Source of the DNA: JAVBOW01 sp031550125
GTDB taxonomy: Bacteria; Bacteroidota; Bacteroidia; Bacteroidales; Rikenellaceae
Reading direction: 5' to 3'
Length of the DNA stretch: 64,000 bases
NCBI GenBank assembly: GCA_031550125.1
Contig: JAVBOW010000009.1
Coordinates: 16,318 to 80,317, forward strand
Each line of letters opens with the position of its first letter. The first letter of the stretch is position 1. The notes under the pieces were generated by a model that had not been told where the DNA came from, searched no databases, and saw only the letters and a program-made list of their open reading frames with translations. The position numbers and the translations under genes were made by a program. This document shows, piece after piece, positions 26,767-36,107 of this stretch.

Positions 26767-26786
26767 CAGGTTGAGATACAGTTCAT

Positions 26787-28649
26787 ATGGCATACACTAC
26801 GCAAGATATGGCTTATTCTATCTGCTGCGCGCGCCGCGGGATACTCTATCTAAAGCCTGTCCTTTGGGCATTAATTTGCGGGCTTACGCTTGCCTCCTGC
26901 GAGCAGGAGCCTGTAACCGAACCGGTCAATCAACCTAAACTAAGAATTTCGACGAAAGCCGTTAAGGATATAAGTACGTCGGGAGCCATTTCCGGAGGGA
27001 ATATAGACGCCGGCCAAATCGAGGAAATCACCGCTTGCGGCGTATGCTGGGGAAAGAACAGTAATCCCACCGCCAACGACGACAAAGCGCTCGGCAACTT
27101 GAGTGGCAATGTATTCAGATCAGAAATAACAGGACTCGAGCCGAATTCAACCTACTATGCAAGGGCATATGCGATAGCAGGGAACGACACGGTTTACGGC
27201 TACCAGCAATACCGCTTCACCACACTCGAAAATATTGAGATAGTTATTCCCGACCCCGTATTCAGGGGGTATTGTTATAAGTATTTCGACAATGCCCCGC
27301 AGGACGGAATACTGACTCTAAGCGAGGTGGAAAAGGTATCGACAATAAATAACCTGTCGACATATCGCATTAATAACCAAACTATCAACTCGCTCGAGGG
27401 TATACAATATTTCACCGGCCTGAGAACTTTAAGTTGCATCAATATCAACGTGACCACGTTGGATCTCTCGGGAATGCCGGCTCTAAGAAACCTTTATATC
27501 CAAAACACGCCTGTCGGCTTTATCCTTTTAGACGGATGTAGCGAACTCGTAAGTGTTCGACTTGAAAAGGTACCCGGCTGTATACTGACGCTAAATCCCA
27601 AGGAACACCCCAACCTTCAATCGCTGCATTTCAATGAATGGACAAACACTCGTCCCGTATCGCTCGACTTGCGTAATTTCGAAAAACTCGAAGTCCTGGA
27701 TTGCACCGGCACCCTATTGAAATCATTGAAAATTTCGGGTTGCACCAATTTAAAGAGATTGGCAGTTTCTGATACTCAGATCACAAACCTCTATCTGAAT
27801 GAATTCAAAAAACTCGAAGTACTTGCCTGCGGCGGGTGGGATGCAGGATGCCGCATTTCTTCCCTTGACATCCGCGAGTGTAAGGCGTTGAAAGAATTAT
27901 ATCTCGGCTGGACGCCGTTTGCATCACTGGATCTGAGCGGATTCGAATCACTGAGCGTCTTACAGATACAGGAACACTCGCTTAATGAAGTAAACCTTTC
28001 CGGATGCAAATCGCTTAAAGGGTTTGTGCTTTACGGCAATAGCTTAAAATCATTGAATGTCGACGGATGTACGGCATTGGAGACCCTGGATGTTTCCGTA
28101 AGTAAATCGTTTTCGTGCCTGGATTGTCCATCGCTGAAGAGTTTTCGCGTAAGTCTCGGCGAAAATACGAATGTGGCGTTTGATCTAAGAAATATGCCCT
28201 CCCTTAATGAAGTGAGTTACACCAATGCCGGCGGATCCGCGAAGGAATTGGACCTTACGGGGAGCGACAACATGACCTGGCTGTGGATATCCAACACTAC
28301 CGTCGACCGGCTGGGCTTGGCCAACAAGCATGGACTCAAAACAGTAGGCATTTACAATATCCCCGTAATTACAGAGTTGGATTTCAGCGATCGAACGTCG
28401 CTTCGGTCCCTGGATTTAGGCAAGTGCGCCAATCTCAGTTCGCTGAAACTGGACAGGTGTACGTCACTCGAAGAACTGAACCTCGGTTATGACGGAGATC
28501 TGCCCAAACTTAAATCGGCAGACGTGAGTACCTGCGCCAGCCTAACTACTCTTGGATGGCATCAACGATCGGTCACAGTGTATATGAAGAGAGGGCAAAC
28601 CATACCCAACCTCTACTTAGACGCCTCTGCAAGAATATCTTACAAATAG
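26787..28649 (+). CDS. Leucine-rich-repeat lipoprotein
   Basis: 620 aa. Lipoprotein signal with lipobox LASC near residue 38; the n-region is long, and the ATG at 26808 is an alternative start. Residues about 48-150 form an Fn3-like module (ISGGNIDAGQIEEITACGVC, ITGLEPNSTYYARAYAIAGN). Next comes an EF-hand-like segment (DPVFRGYCYKYFDNAPQDGI LTLSEVE), then a long LRR array (about 200-610) with LDLSGxxxLxxL and LxISGCTNLKRL units. Proteins of this sort sit on the outer membrane and bind proteins or glycans. The DNA is AT-richer than upstream, which suggests a separate origin. Confidence 0.85.
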   Translation: MAYTTQDMAYSICCARRGILYLKPVLWALICGLTLASCEQEPVTEPVNQPKLRISTKAVKDISTSGAISGGNIDAGQIEEITACGVCWGKNSNPTANDDKALGNLSGNVFRSEITGLEPNSTYYARAYAIAGNDTVYGYQQYRFTTLENIEIVIPDPVFRGYCYKYFDNAPQDGILTLSEVEKVSTINNLSTYRINNQTINSLEGIQYFTGLRTLSCININVTTLDLSGMPALRNLYIQNTPVGFILLDGCSELVSVRLEKVPGCILTLNPKEHPNLQSLHFNEWTNTRPVSLDLRNFEKLEVLDCTGTLLKSLKISGCTNLKRLAVSDTQITNLYLNEFKKLEVLACGGWDAGCRISSLDIRECKALKELYLGWTPFASLDLSGFESLSVLQIQEHSLNEVNLSGCKSLKGFVLYGNSLKSLNVDGCTALETLDVSVSKSFSCLDCPSLKSFRVSLGENTNVAFDLRNMPSLNEVSYTNAGGSAKELDLTGSDNMTWLWISNTTVDRLGLANKHGLKTVGIYNIPVITELDFSDRTSLRSLDLGKCANLSSLKLDRCTSLEELNLGYDGDLPKLKSADVSTCASLTTLGWHQRSVTVYMKRGQTIPNLYLDASARISYK

Positions 28650-28676
28650 ACAGGCACGATTTTCAACCATAAAACC

Positions 28677-29795
28677 ATGAGACATTCCTCCATATCAAGA
28701 ATCCCATGCCTTTTTGCCGCCGCCGCATATGCTTTATTAATTTTCAACTCATGCAATAAAGACGAGCTTGCCGATAACGAACAGTACGTCATTCCCGACG
28801 ATTTTGCGGTAAACATTCCCGACCCGGTTTTCGCCGAATACTGTATGAGGTACTTCGACCAACCCGAGGGCGGAGGGAACGGCGACGGGATCCTGCAATA
28901 CGGCGAAATAAAGAACGTGGATATAATCGACGTTTATGATATAGACAAAGATGAGATACCAGGTACCGTTTCGAGCCTCGAAGGGATAGAATATTTCACG
29001 TCGCTTAAAGAATTGCGTTGCTTATTTCAATCCCTGACATCGCTTGACGTGTCCAAAAATAAAGTACTCGAAATTTTACATTGCGATGAAAATCAATCGC
29101 TCTCATCTCTGGACGTTTCAAACAATCCCGAACTAAAGGAATTGTGGTGCCAGTATAATTCCCTGACATCCATAGATGTATCTAAGTGCCCGAAATTGGA
29201 ACAACTATTATGTCCCTACAATAAACTCACGTCGTTGGACGTAACCAACAATATGGCATTGGCCGATTTGCAGTGCGATTACAATTTCCTGACCACGCTT
29301 GACATTTCCCGGAACCGCAAGCTGAAGTGGCTATCCTGCTCAGGCAATTCACTATCGGCTATTGATGTGGCCGATAATACCGAATTGTTATGGCTCTATT
29401 GTTATGAAAACTCACTGACATCGCTTGACCTGTCGCGCAATACACGACTTGAGGAATTGTGGTGCCAATCTAATTCGCTGACCTCGCTCGATATTTCAAA
29501 AAATACATTGCTGTACTATTTGTACTGTGACGACAATCGCCTCACATCTCTCGATATTTCACAAAATCCATTATTGGAAATGTTGATATGCAGGGGCAAC
29601 CATCTTACCTCGCTCGACGTATCGCACTTGTCGTCTACTCTCAAGTATGTATACCCGCTTTATCAGAAAAACAGTAATGGAGAGCGACAGAAAATCACCG
29701 TAACCATATTCCCCGGTTGGGAGGACAATTATGTAATAATCACAGATACCTACGATTATCAAAACAGTCCATATTTGGAAATAATAGAACGATAG
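28677..29795 (+). CDS. Leucine-rich-repeat lipoprotein, paralogue of the upstream gene
   Basis: 372 aa. Lipobox FNSC near residue 26. Residues 45-82 repeat the EF-hand-like DPVFAEYCMRYFDQ...GDGILQYGE motif of the preceding gene, so the pair arose by duplication. From residue 113 there are ten repeats of 21 residues with consensus LxCxxNxLTSLDVSxNxxL, as in internalin-like Bacteroidetes LRRs. The C-terminal 45 residues are a beta-rich cap. Low GC, like its neighbour. Probably a surface binding protein. Confidence 0.88.
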   Translation: MRHSSISRIPCLFAAAAYALLIFNSCNKDELADNEQYVIPDDFAVNIPDPVFAEYCMRYFDQPEGGGNGDGILQYGEIKNVDIIDVYDIDKDEIPGTVSSLEGIEYFTSLKELRCLFQSLTSLDVSKNKVLEILHCDENQSLSSLDVSNNPELKELWCQYNSLTSIDVSKCPKLEQLLCPYNKLTSLDVTNNMALADLQCDYNFLTTLDISRNRKLKWLSCSGNSLSAIDVADNTELLWLYCYENSLTSLDLSRNTRLEELWCQSNSLTSLDISKNTLLYYLYCDDNRLTSLDISQNPLLEMLICRGNHLTSLDVSHLSSTLKYVYPLYQKNSNGERQKITVTIFPGWEDNYVIITDTYDYQNSPYLEIIER

Positions 29796-29831
29796 AATTC
29801 CTTCGCAAAAACCACAACCTCTTACAATACA

Positions 29832-30389
29832 ATGGACATGAGACATTTTTCGTTTTCTTTATTTATTTCAGCCCTTTCATTAGTGTATGCGTGCGGCTCA
29901 GGCGCATCGTCTGGCTCAACGTCCGCGCAGGATGAATCGTGCGGCGGCACGGAAACCATCGCCGCAACCGCAGAAGCCCTGGCTCCGGCAGACGGTGAGG
30001 ATTTCGACGTTTTTATAGAGCAGTTCTGTAAAGACGATAAAAGGCAGCACGAACGGATGAAATTCCCGATAGGCTTCTTTTACGATGAGGTGACGGTAAC
30101 CGATCCCGAAAATCCGGGACCCGGCGTGGAATATAGCGATATGGCAAGTTGCTATTATAAAAAAACGCCTATGACGGCAACGCGCCATCCTGTGGTTAAG
30201 AAAAAAGACGTTACGGCGCAAGCGCCTCCCAATGGAGGCTACGGTTATTTTGTCAGTGTAAAAAAAGATGGCGCGGACAAAGTTATGGTCATGGCCGGCT
30301 ATGTAGATTCAGATAAAATGTACGAAATAGATTTCCAGAAATTCGACGGCAAATGGTTCCTGACAAGATATGAATTGTTCGGATACTGA
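29832..30389 (+). CDS. DUF4348-like lipoprotein
   Basis: 185 aa. Lipoprotein signal ending VYAC (Cys21); the second ATG at 29838 is an equally good start. The mature part has the pattern of DUF4348: FDVFIEQFCKDDKRQHERMK followed by FPIGFF and a C-terminal FDGKWFLTRYELF. This assignment is from pattern memory. It is last in the run with the two LRR genes and is followed by a hairpin. Confidence 0.65.
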   Translation: MDMRHFSFSLFISALSLVYACGSGASSGSTSAQDESCGGTETIAATAEALAPADGEDFDVFIEQFCKDDKRQHERMKFPIGFFYDEVTVTDPENPGPGVEYSDMASCYYKKTPMTATRHPVVKKKDVTAQAPPNGGYGYFVSVKKDGADKVMVMAGYVDSDKMYEIDFQKFDGKWFLTRYELFGY

Positions 30390-30422
30390 TCGACACTAAA
30401 CCATCGGATATAATTAGTTAGC

Positions 30423-30460
30423 ACACACAAGGCCTGCGCTCTCAAGCGCAGGCCTTGTGT
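30423..30460. terminator. Hairpin after the DUF4348 gene
   Basis: Two perfect 17-nt arms with CAAGGCCTGCGCT/AGCGCAGGCCTTG around CTCA. There is no T-run after it on plus. It lies between convergent genes. Confidence 0.6.
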
Positions 30461-30505
30461 GTTCGGGGGTGCGACGCGTTGGCGTTATAGGACGCGTCCT
30501 GATTC

Positions 30506-30618
30506 AGGGTCAGTCTGAAAAACAGGTTGGCGTTAATATGCGTGACGCAAGAAAACGCCGTGCCTTACGATAATGACGAACGCTAAGTACAGCCAACATA
30601 TAATTGAAACAAATCCCT
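30506..30618 (+). repeat. Interspersed repeat copy B, short form
   Basis: Begins AGGGTCAGTCTGAA, contains the core GTTGGCGTTAATATGCGTGA and ends with CAGCCAACATATAATTG and ATCCCT. The last bases overlap the GH115 stop codon. Confidence 0.85.
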
Positions 30619-33577
30619 AATTCACCCGGGTGGATTGCGGGCCGAGGTAGGAGCGTTTCAGGCCGCCCAGGTCTATCACTATTTTCTGGATTATGGTTCC
30701 CGGGTCGCCCGTCCTTATCTGGAGGGTGTGGCGGCCGGGCTTGTCTACGTACATCGTGCTTTTGTTCACGCGGAAGTTGCGCTCGGCGCATTCGTACCAC
30801 TCCTGCGAATACTCCACCGCCGAGGTGGTCGGGGCGGCTATGGCTCCCTTGTCTATCCTCACGGAGTAGCGGGTATAGAAATTGGTGCTTTCGTGCAGGT
30901 GGAAATCGCGCTGCGAATGTAGCGGGAAAGTGGGCAGCACATAGGTGTAGACATCGACTATACCCGCGTCGAAAGTGTAAAAATCGTACTCGACCCAGGG
31001 GACGTTGCGCGTGTCGCGATAGTTTTGCAGCGGCGCGGCGGGGTCGCCCATCTGCAGCGACTCGCCCTCTATACCCATACCCTTTATCACCGACATTTTT
31101 ATCTGGTCGGTATCGCGCTGGCGGTGGAATCCGGCCGCGGGGATGGATACGTAGCCGTTATCCTGCACATAGAGGCCCTTGACCTCTGCCAGCGACGGCG
31201 TTTGCGGATTGAAGAGCGGCACCAGCACCCTCGCCGTGTTGCCCATGGCGTCCTCGAAATCGATATGGCCGGCCACATCGCCTCCCGACGGCGCTTTGCC
31301 CCAATCCACCGTAATCGTCACACGCTGATCCGAAGCCGTGCGGCCTTCGCTCCTGTCAAGGACTATCCAACCGGCCGAGGGCCTGGCCTTCCATTGTACC
31401 TCCCCGCCGCCTTTATTGCAAAGGTCCACCCAGTGGCTGCGGCGCAGGAAGGTGTTGAAGGCGGGCAGGACATGGAAATTGCCCACGCCGCTCACCGTCC
31501 CCTCCTGCTCGGCGAAGAGGGCCATGGACGGAGCGCCGGAGGCTGGCGTCTGATACACTTCGGGCATTTTATAGAATCCCTCTATATTGCCGTAGTTCTG
31601 TTTCATGGTTATCACATACTTCCATTTGCCGTCCAGCAGGTTGTTGTATTGGTCGGTGATAAGGTAGAGGCTGTCGAAAGCCGTTTTAACCTGCTCGCGA
31701 ACGACGTTGGCCCGGGCGCGCTGCTGACGGGCGTACAGGCGGTTGCGCTGCCCGCCTATGGTCATCCGGTTGATCAGTTCCGCCCCTTTCACCGGATAAT
31801 AGAAGAGTTGGAACATGGCCGCATATTCGTCCTTGCCGGCAGAGGCGAGTATGCCGGCTGCCTTGCCCGCTATGCGGGAATATTCGGCCAGGCGGCGATC
31901 GGCCTCGCTGTAATTGACTATCGAAAATTCGGTGTCCGTCAGCCTCTCGTCGCTGTTATCGTATGAGTTCCAGTGATGTCCCCACCCCATGTATTCGGGT
32001 TTACGGACGAATGAGAGGTTGATGTGCGAGCCGTAGACGTCGTCGAAATCGGCATAATATTTCTGCCCGAAGAGACCCGCGAGCCAGCGCGCGGGATAGG
32101 TCGCCGCATTGCCGGCGTCGAAAGCGTCGATGTCGTAAGCCATGTCTAGGAACATCGATACCTGCATCTCGCAGGCCTTAAGGTCGCCGCAGTTGACCAG
32201 CCACAGGCGGTCGGCCGAAGTGTCGTAGGCCTTGCGCAACTCTTCGTACATCAGCGATGGCGGCGTGGTGCTGAACCACATATAGCTGTGCGGCACGCCC
32301 AGGTAGGAGACGTGGTAATAGACGCCCGAGCGGCCCGAGCGTTTCTGCTCCGCGGGGTTGCTCAGTTGTTTCATGTAACCATAGTTGTCGTCGGGCCACA
32401 CTATGGTGACGTCGTCGGGTAGTTTGAGGCCGTTGACGTATATTTCCAATACCTCCTTATATGGAGTGAATGCCTGGGGTATTGACTCGGCCCGCTTGCC
32501 CAGGGTATTGACCAGGATGTTGCGCTGATCCATGAGCGCCTCGCCCAACTGCTCCACCTTCTTCTGCATGGACAGCTCCCGACCCACCATCGAGGCGTCG
32601 TGCAGGCCGCGCAGGGCGAGGGTGTAGACGTTCTCGTACGCGCCGTTGTCCTTTACCCTGCCTGTGAGTACTTCCAGTATCTTGTCTTTGTTTTTGGCGT
32701 AGTCCCACTCGCCCATCGTCTTTTTATCCCATTCGCTGGCGGTATTGAGCAAAAGCGGTTCGCAATGGGTAGAACCCATCACTATGGCGAAGGTGTCGGC
32801 AACCATCTTGTTCTCCGGAATGGCGTTAAAAGCGGTGGAGACGGGGTGCATGGCCGGAGCCAGATAGTTGGCCTTAAGGCGCAGGAGCAGCTCGCACATC
32901 CGGGCGTAGGTTTTGGGACCTATGTTCTTGCGCTCTGGTTCGAAAGTTTTGGCCGCCCAGGGGGTGAGGCCCCAATCTTCGTCGTTGATGAAAACGCCCC
33001 TGTAACGCACCGACGGGCTGTCGGAAAGTACTACTCCGGCCCTGAGGTGGATGGCTTTCTTCCTGGCCACGGGTACGTCGGCCCACCAGTACCACGGCGA
33101 TACGCCTATGGCCTCGGAGAGCGCCAGCAGACCGTAGGCCGCCCCGCGGCGATCGCTCCCGGCGACCACAAGGGCCTTGCCGACCCCGGGGAAGGGGTTG
33201 TCCACAAGCTGTATCAAATAGCGCTCCCAGGCGCCCTGAAGCGGGGCGACGTCTATTTTGCCTTTCGAGACCAACTCCTTTATACATGCGCTCTTTTCGA
33301 TGGTGCCTACTATCACGGGCATAGTCCCGCGCGAAGGCTTTGACGTCACGCGGGGCCTGACGCCCGTAACCATCTCCACATCGGCAGCGAACAGCCCGGC
33401 CGTCCGGGCAACGACGAGATGGTCGGATGCGTCGCAGCAGATCTCGGCCGCCTTACCGCCCGAAGCAAGCGTAAAAACGCCCTTACCGCGTAAAGGCGAC
33501 TCGCTGACCGATATCTGGGCGCTCAGTCCCGCGGAGAGGATAACTCCCGCAAAGGTTAATAGTAAAAGTTTCATCAT
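30617..33577 (-). CDS. Glycoside hydrolase family 115 (alpha-glucuronidase-like)
   Basis: 986 aa, within the 950-1000 aa usual for GH115, with a signal peptide (MMKLLLLTFAGVILSAGLSA; Met2 at 33574 is an equally good start). Characteristic stretches: GSDRRGAAYGLLALSEAIGV, SPWYWWADVPV, RYRGVFINDEDWGLTPWA, MGSTHCEPLLLN and VWPDDNYGYMKQL. The family removes (4-O-methyl)glucuronic acid side chains from xylan and related polymers in the periplasm. It follows the acyl-CoA ligase on the same strand with a 58-nt gap. Confidence 0.93.
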   Translation of the reverse strand: MMKLLLLTFAGVILSAGLSAQISVSESPLRGKGVFTLASGGKAAEICCDASDHLVVARTAGLFAADVEMVTGVRPRVTSKPSRGTMPVIVGTIEKSACIKELVSKGKIDVAPLQGAWERYLIQLVDNPFPGVGKALVVAGSDRRGAAYGLLALSEAIGVSPWYWWADVPVARKKAIHLRAGVVLSDSPSVRYRGVFINDEDWGLTPWAAKTFEPERKNIGPKTYARMCELLLRLKANYLAPAMHPVSTAFNAIPENKMVADTFAIVMGSTHCEPLLLNTASEWDKKTMGEWDYAKNKDKILEVLTGRVKDNGAYENVYTLALRGLHDASMVGRELSMQKKVEQLGEALMDQRNILVNTLGKRAESIPQAFTPYKEVLEIYVNGLKLPDDVTIVWPDDNYGYMKQLSNPAEQKRSGRSGVYYHVSYLGVPHSYMWFSTTPPSLMYEELRKAYDTSADRLWLVNCGDLKACEMQVSMFLDMAYDIDAFDAGNAATYPARWLAGLFGQKYYADFDDVYGSHINLSFVRKPEYMGWGHHWNSYDNSDERLTDTEFSIVNYSEADRRLAEYSRIAGKAAGILASAGKDEYAAMFQLFYYPVKGAELINRMTIGGQRNRLYARQQRARANVVREQVKTAFDSLYLITDQYNNLLDGKWKYVITMKQNYGNIEGFYKMPEVYQTPASGAPSMALFAEQEGTVSGVGNFHVLPAFNTFLRRSHWVDLCNKGGGEVQWKARPSAGWIVLDRSEGRTASDQRVTITVDWGKAPSGGDVAGHIDFEDAMGNTARVLVPLFNPQTPSLAEVKGLYVQDNGYVSIPAAGFHRQRDTDQIKMSVIKGMGIEGESLQMGDPAAPLQNYRDTRNVPWVEYDFYTFDAGIVDVYTYVLPTFPLHSQRDFHLHESTNFYTRYSVRIDKGAIAAPTTSAVEYSQEWYECAERNFRVNKSTMYVDKPGRHTLQIRTGDPGTIIQKIVIDLGGLKRSYLGPQSTRVN

Positions 33578-33635
33578 GCTTTTATTTACTGTTATTTATT
33601 TCCGATCGACGCCCGACAAACGTCGGCCGCAACCG

Positions 33636-35297
33636 TTATACGTTATAGAGATATCGTTTGATGCTCCTCTTGGGCGTTTTCTCGAATTCGTTGGGGTAAA
33701 GCACTATCGAGGAGAGGCGCTCGTAAGGCGCGACCAGCGCGTTGATGGTTTTCAGGTTCTCCTCCATGATCCCGGGCAGGGCTGAGTGCGAGAGGTTGTC
33801 GGCGTCGGCCTGTTCGTAGTCGGGGACGACCAGGGCCGTCAGCTTGCCGTCGCGCTCGACCACGAGCGATTCCATGACGCAATACAGGTTATTGAGTTTG
33901 GACTCTATCTCCTCCGGGTAGATATTCTGACCGCTGGGACCGAGGATCATCGACTTGCTGCGGCCGCGTATATATATAGTGCCGTCCGGATCGGCGGTGC
34001 CTATATCGCCGGTGTGGAGCCAGCCGTCGGGTTCGAGAATGTCGTCGGTGGCCTTTTTATTCTTGTAGTAGCCAAGCATTACGTTCTCGCCGCGTACGAT
34101 TATCTCGCCGGGAATATGCGCCGGATCGGGCGAATCTATCCTTACCTCCATTATGGGGTCGAGTATGCGGCCGCAGGAGGAGGGCTTGAATTCGGTCCAG
34201 TAGGAGTAGCTTATCAGCGGAGCGCACTCCGTCATGCCGTAGCCTACGGTGAAGGGGAATTTTATCTTCATCAGAAATTCCTCGACCTCACGGTTCAGCG
34301 GCGCGCCGCCTATGATAAGTTGGTCTATCTCGCCCCCGAAGGCCTCCAAAAGTTTCTTGCGGATGACCGAATAGATGGTGGCGTCTACCAGGGGCAGCTT
34401 AAGGGCCACTTTCATAACGCCCTTGTCGAGCATGGGCAGCACCTGCTTGCGGTAGATCTTCTCAAGGATCAGCGGGACGCAGCAGATGGTGTAGGGACGC
34501 ACCTCGGCTATGGCCTCCAACAGCACCTTGGGAGCCGGCATGCGCCCCAGCAGGGTGATGTGCGATCCCATGGCCAGCGGCAAAAGCATATCGAAAGCGC
34601 ATCCGTAGGCATGGGCCAGCGGAAGGAACGACAACACCCGGCTGCCGCGCAAATGGATCTTTCGCTCCATGCCGTAGACCACGTTGCCGGTAAGGTTGTT
34701 GACGGACAGCATGACGCCTTTGCTGAAACCCGTCGTCCCGGAGGTGTAATTCAGCAGCGACAGGGCGTTGTTCGGTATGTCGGGATATTTTATGTCGGCC
34801 GCGGAAAAACCTTTGGGATAGCGGCGGCGGTAATGTTTGGTCCAGTTGCGGACGAAGTTGGATATGGAGTCGCCACGGCGCTCATATACGCAGGAGAAAT
34901 CTGTAAGCGAGAAGGCGGCCTTGATGTGTTCCACCTGTCCGGTCTCTATCATATCCCAGAAAGTGTCGCCCACGAACAACAGCTGGCTCTCGGAATGGTT
35001 CAGTATATGGTGGACGTCGTTGGCGGCAAAATCCTGGAGGATAGGCACTATGACAGCTCCATAGGTGACGGTGGCCATATAGGCAATACACCAGCGCGGA
35101 TTGCTTCGGCCTATGAGGGCCACCTTGTCGCCCTGTTTTATGCGGCATTCGGCGAACAGCAGGTGGATTTTAGCTATCTCCTTGGCCATCTCGAAATAAG
35201 AGAAACTCTCTTTTTTGAAATAGTCCGTCAAGGCGGGCAACTCGCGGTTCTCCCTGAAACTCTCCTGATATATTTTTATTAAGTTCTCGGACATCAT
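33636..35297 (-). CDS. Long-chain fatty-acid-CoA ligase (AMP-binding)
   Basis: 553 aa, cytoplasmic. Adenylate-forming motifs: LLNYTSGTTGFSKGVMLS (P-loop), GYGMTECAPLIS, DGWLHTGDIG and the hinge region GRSKSMILGPSGQNIYPEEI, which has a GQN instead of the usual GEN/GEK. Activates fatty acids with ATP and CoA. Met2 at 35294 could also be the start. The start lies 4 nt after the plsY stop, which supports a role in phospholipid synthesis or fatty-acid recycling. Confidence 0.92.
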   Translation of the reverse strand: MMSENLIKIYQESFRENRELPALTDYFKKESFSYFEMAKEIAKIHLLFAECRIKQGDKVALIGRSNPRWCIAYMATVTYGAVIVPILQDFAANDVHHILNHSESQLLFVGDTFWDMIETGQVEHIKAAFSLTDFSCVYERRGDSISNFVRNWTKHYRRRYPKGFSAADIKYPDIPNNALSLLNYTSGTTGFSKGVMLSVNNLTGNVVYGMERKIHLRGSRVLSFLPLAHAYGCAFDMLLPLAMGSHITLLGRMPAPKVLLEAIAEVRPYTICCVPLILEKIYRKQVLPMLDKGVMKVALKLPLVDATIYSVIRKKLLEAFGGEIDQLIIGGAPLNREVEEFLMKIKFPFTVGYGMTECAPLISYSYWTEFKPSSCGRILDPIMEVRIDSPDPAHIPGEIIVRGENVMLGYYKNKKATDDILEPDGWLHTGDIGTADPDGTIYIRGRSKSMILGPSGQNIYPEEIESKLNNLYCVMESLVVERDGKLTALVVPDYEQADADNLSHSALPGIMEENLKTINALVAPYERLSSIVLYPNEFEKTPKRSIKRYLYNV

Positions 35298-35301
35298 GGC
35301 T

Positions 35302-35943
35302 CTATTGCTCTTTCTTATGTTTCACAAGGTATGTTTTGGACTCCGTACCCGCTATAAGGCGTTTTATATTGGCGCGGTGGGTGTATAAGAGCAGCAGCGA
35401 CACCAGACAGCAGAAAATCACCGTAGGCAGGTAACGCTCGCCGAAGATGAAAACCGCATAAACGGGCAACAACAACCCCGCCGTCACGGAACCCAGCGAC
35501 ACATAGTGCGTCAGAGCCAGCACTATGGCGAACGTAAGCAGGCAAAGGCCCACCGCCCCGGGAAGCACTGCCAACACCGCCCCAGCCATGGTGGCCACGC
35601 CCTTGCCGCCGCGAAAACCGGCAAAGACGGGAAAAATGTGTCCCAGTACCGCCACCGCCACAAGCGCAAGTTTGAAATTGGAGAGCGCGCCGCCCTCAAA
35701 GCCACTCAGGCAGGCAAGCATGACCGCCGCGAAACCCTTGGCCACGTCCAGAGCGAACACCGGCAGGGCCGCCTTAGGCCCAAGCACACGCAAGGTATTG
35801 GTGGCTCCGGCGTTATGGCTCCCATGCTCGCGCACGTCTATGCCATAGAACCGCTTCCCTATCCAAACCGAGCTGGGGATCGACCCCAGCAGATACCCCA
35901 CCGCAACTATAGCCGCGTCTTTAACGATCTCCGCAGTACACAT
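35302..35943 (-). CDS. plsY: Glycerol-3-phosphate acyltransferase PlsY
   Basis: 213-aa membrane acyltransferase that transfers the acyl group of acyl-phosphate to glycerol-3-phosphate, the first step of phospholipid synthesis. All three PlsY motifs are visible: LLGSIPSSVWIGK (motif 1), GSHNAGATNTLRVLG (motif 2) and FAGFRGGKGVATM (motif 3). The C-terminus is slightly long and basic (LVKHKKEQ). It is the first gene of a minus-strand unit with the acyl-CoA ligase. Confidence 0.96.
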   Translation of the reverse strand: MCTAEIVKDAAIVAVGYLLGSIPSSVWIGKRFYGIDVREHGSHNAGATNTLRVLGPKAALPVFALDVAKGFAAVMLACLSGFEGGALSNFKLALVAVAVLGHIFPVFAGFRGGKGVATMAGAVLAVLPGAVGLCLLTFAIVLALTHYVSLGSVTAGLLLPVYAVFIFGERYLPTVIFCCLVSLLLLYTHRANIKRLIAGTESKTYLVKHKKEQ

Positions 35944-35971
35944 ACCTGACGTTCTTTAAAAACAATAAAGA

Positions 35972-35979
35972 CAAAGATA
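35972..35979 (-). promoter_or_regulatory. -7 box for plsY
   Basis: TATCTTTG on the minus strand, 28 nt before the plsY ATG. Confidence 0.55.
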
Positions 35980-36052
35980 AAACTTTTTTCATACAGCCCG
36001 CATCCCTGCATGCAAAAGCCCGGGCGCGGAGAAAGTTTATTTTCGCCCGGCG

Positions 36053-36083
36053 TTGGTTTTTATACGTATTTTGGTTAATTTTG
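36053..36083 (+). promoter_or_regulatory. Promoter of the YitT-family gene
   Basis: TTGG (36053-36056), 19 bp, TAATTTTG (36076-36083). The -7 box covers the in-frame TTG at 36081, which argues against that codon as a start and for the ATG at 36108. Confidence 0.6.
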
Positions 36084-36107
36084 AAGATATTTAAACGACG
36101 TTTTTCA

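Noticed and set aside
26787..29795. Direct repeats of about 63 bp in the LRR gene considered as a CRISPR array
   Set aside because: The repeats are in frame, degenerate and encode leucine-rich repeats with no spacers.
33786..35282. 498-aa open frame on the plus strand opposite the acyl-CoA ligase
   Set aside because: It mirrors a clearly conserved minus-strand gene, has no recognisable domain and reads as His/Gly/Arg-rich shadow sequence typical of GC-rich DNA. The same holds for long frames opposite GH2 (12857-14218), arginine decarboxylase (56798-58069) and the sigma-54 activator (59189-60499).
36081..36107. TTG start for the YitT-family gene
   Set aside because: The codon lies inside the TAATTTTG promoter box; the ATG at 36108 fits better.
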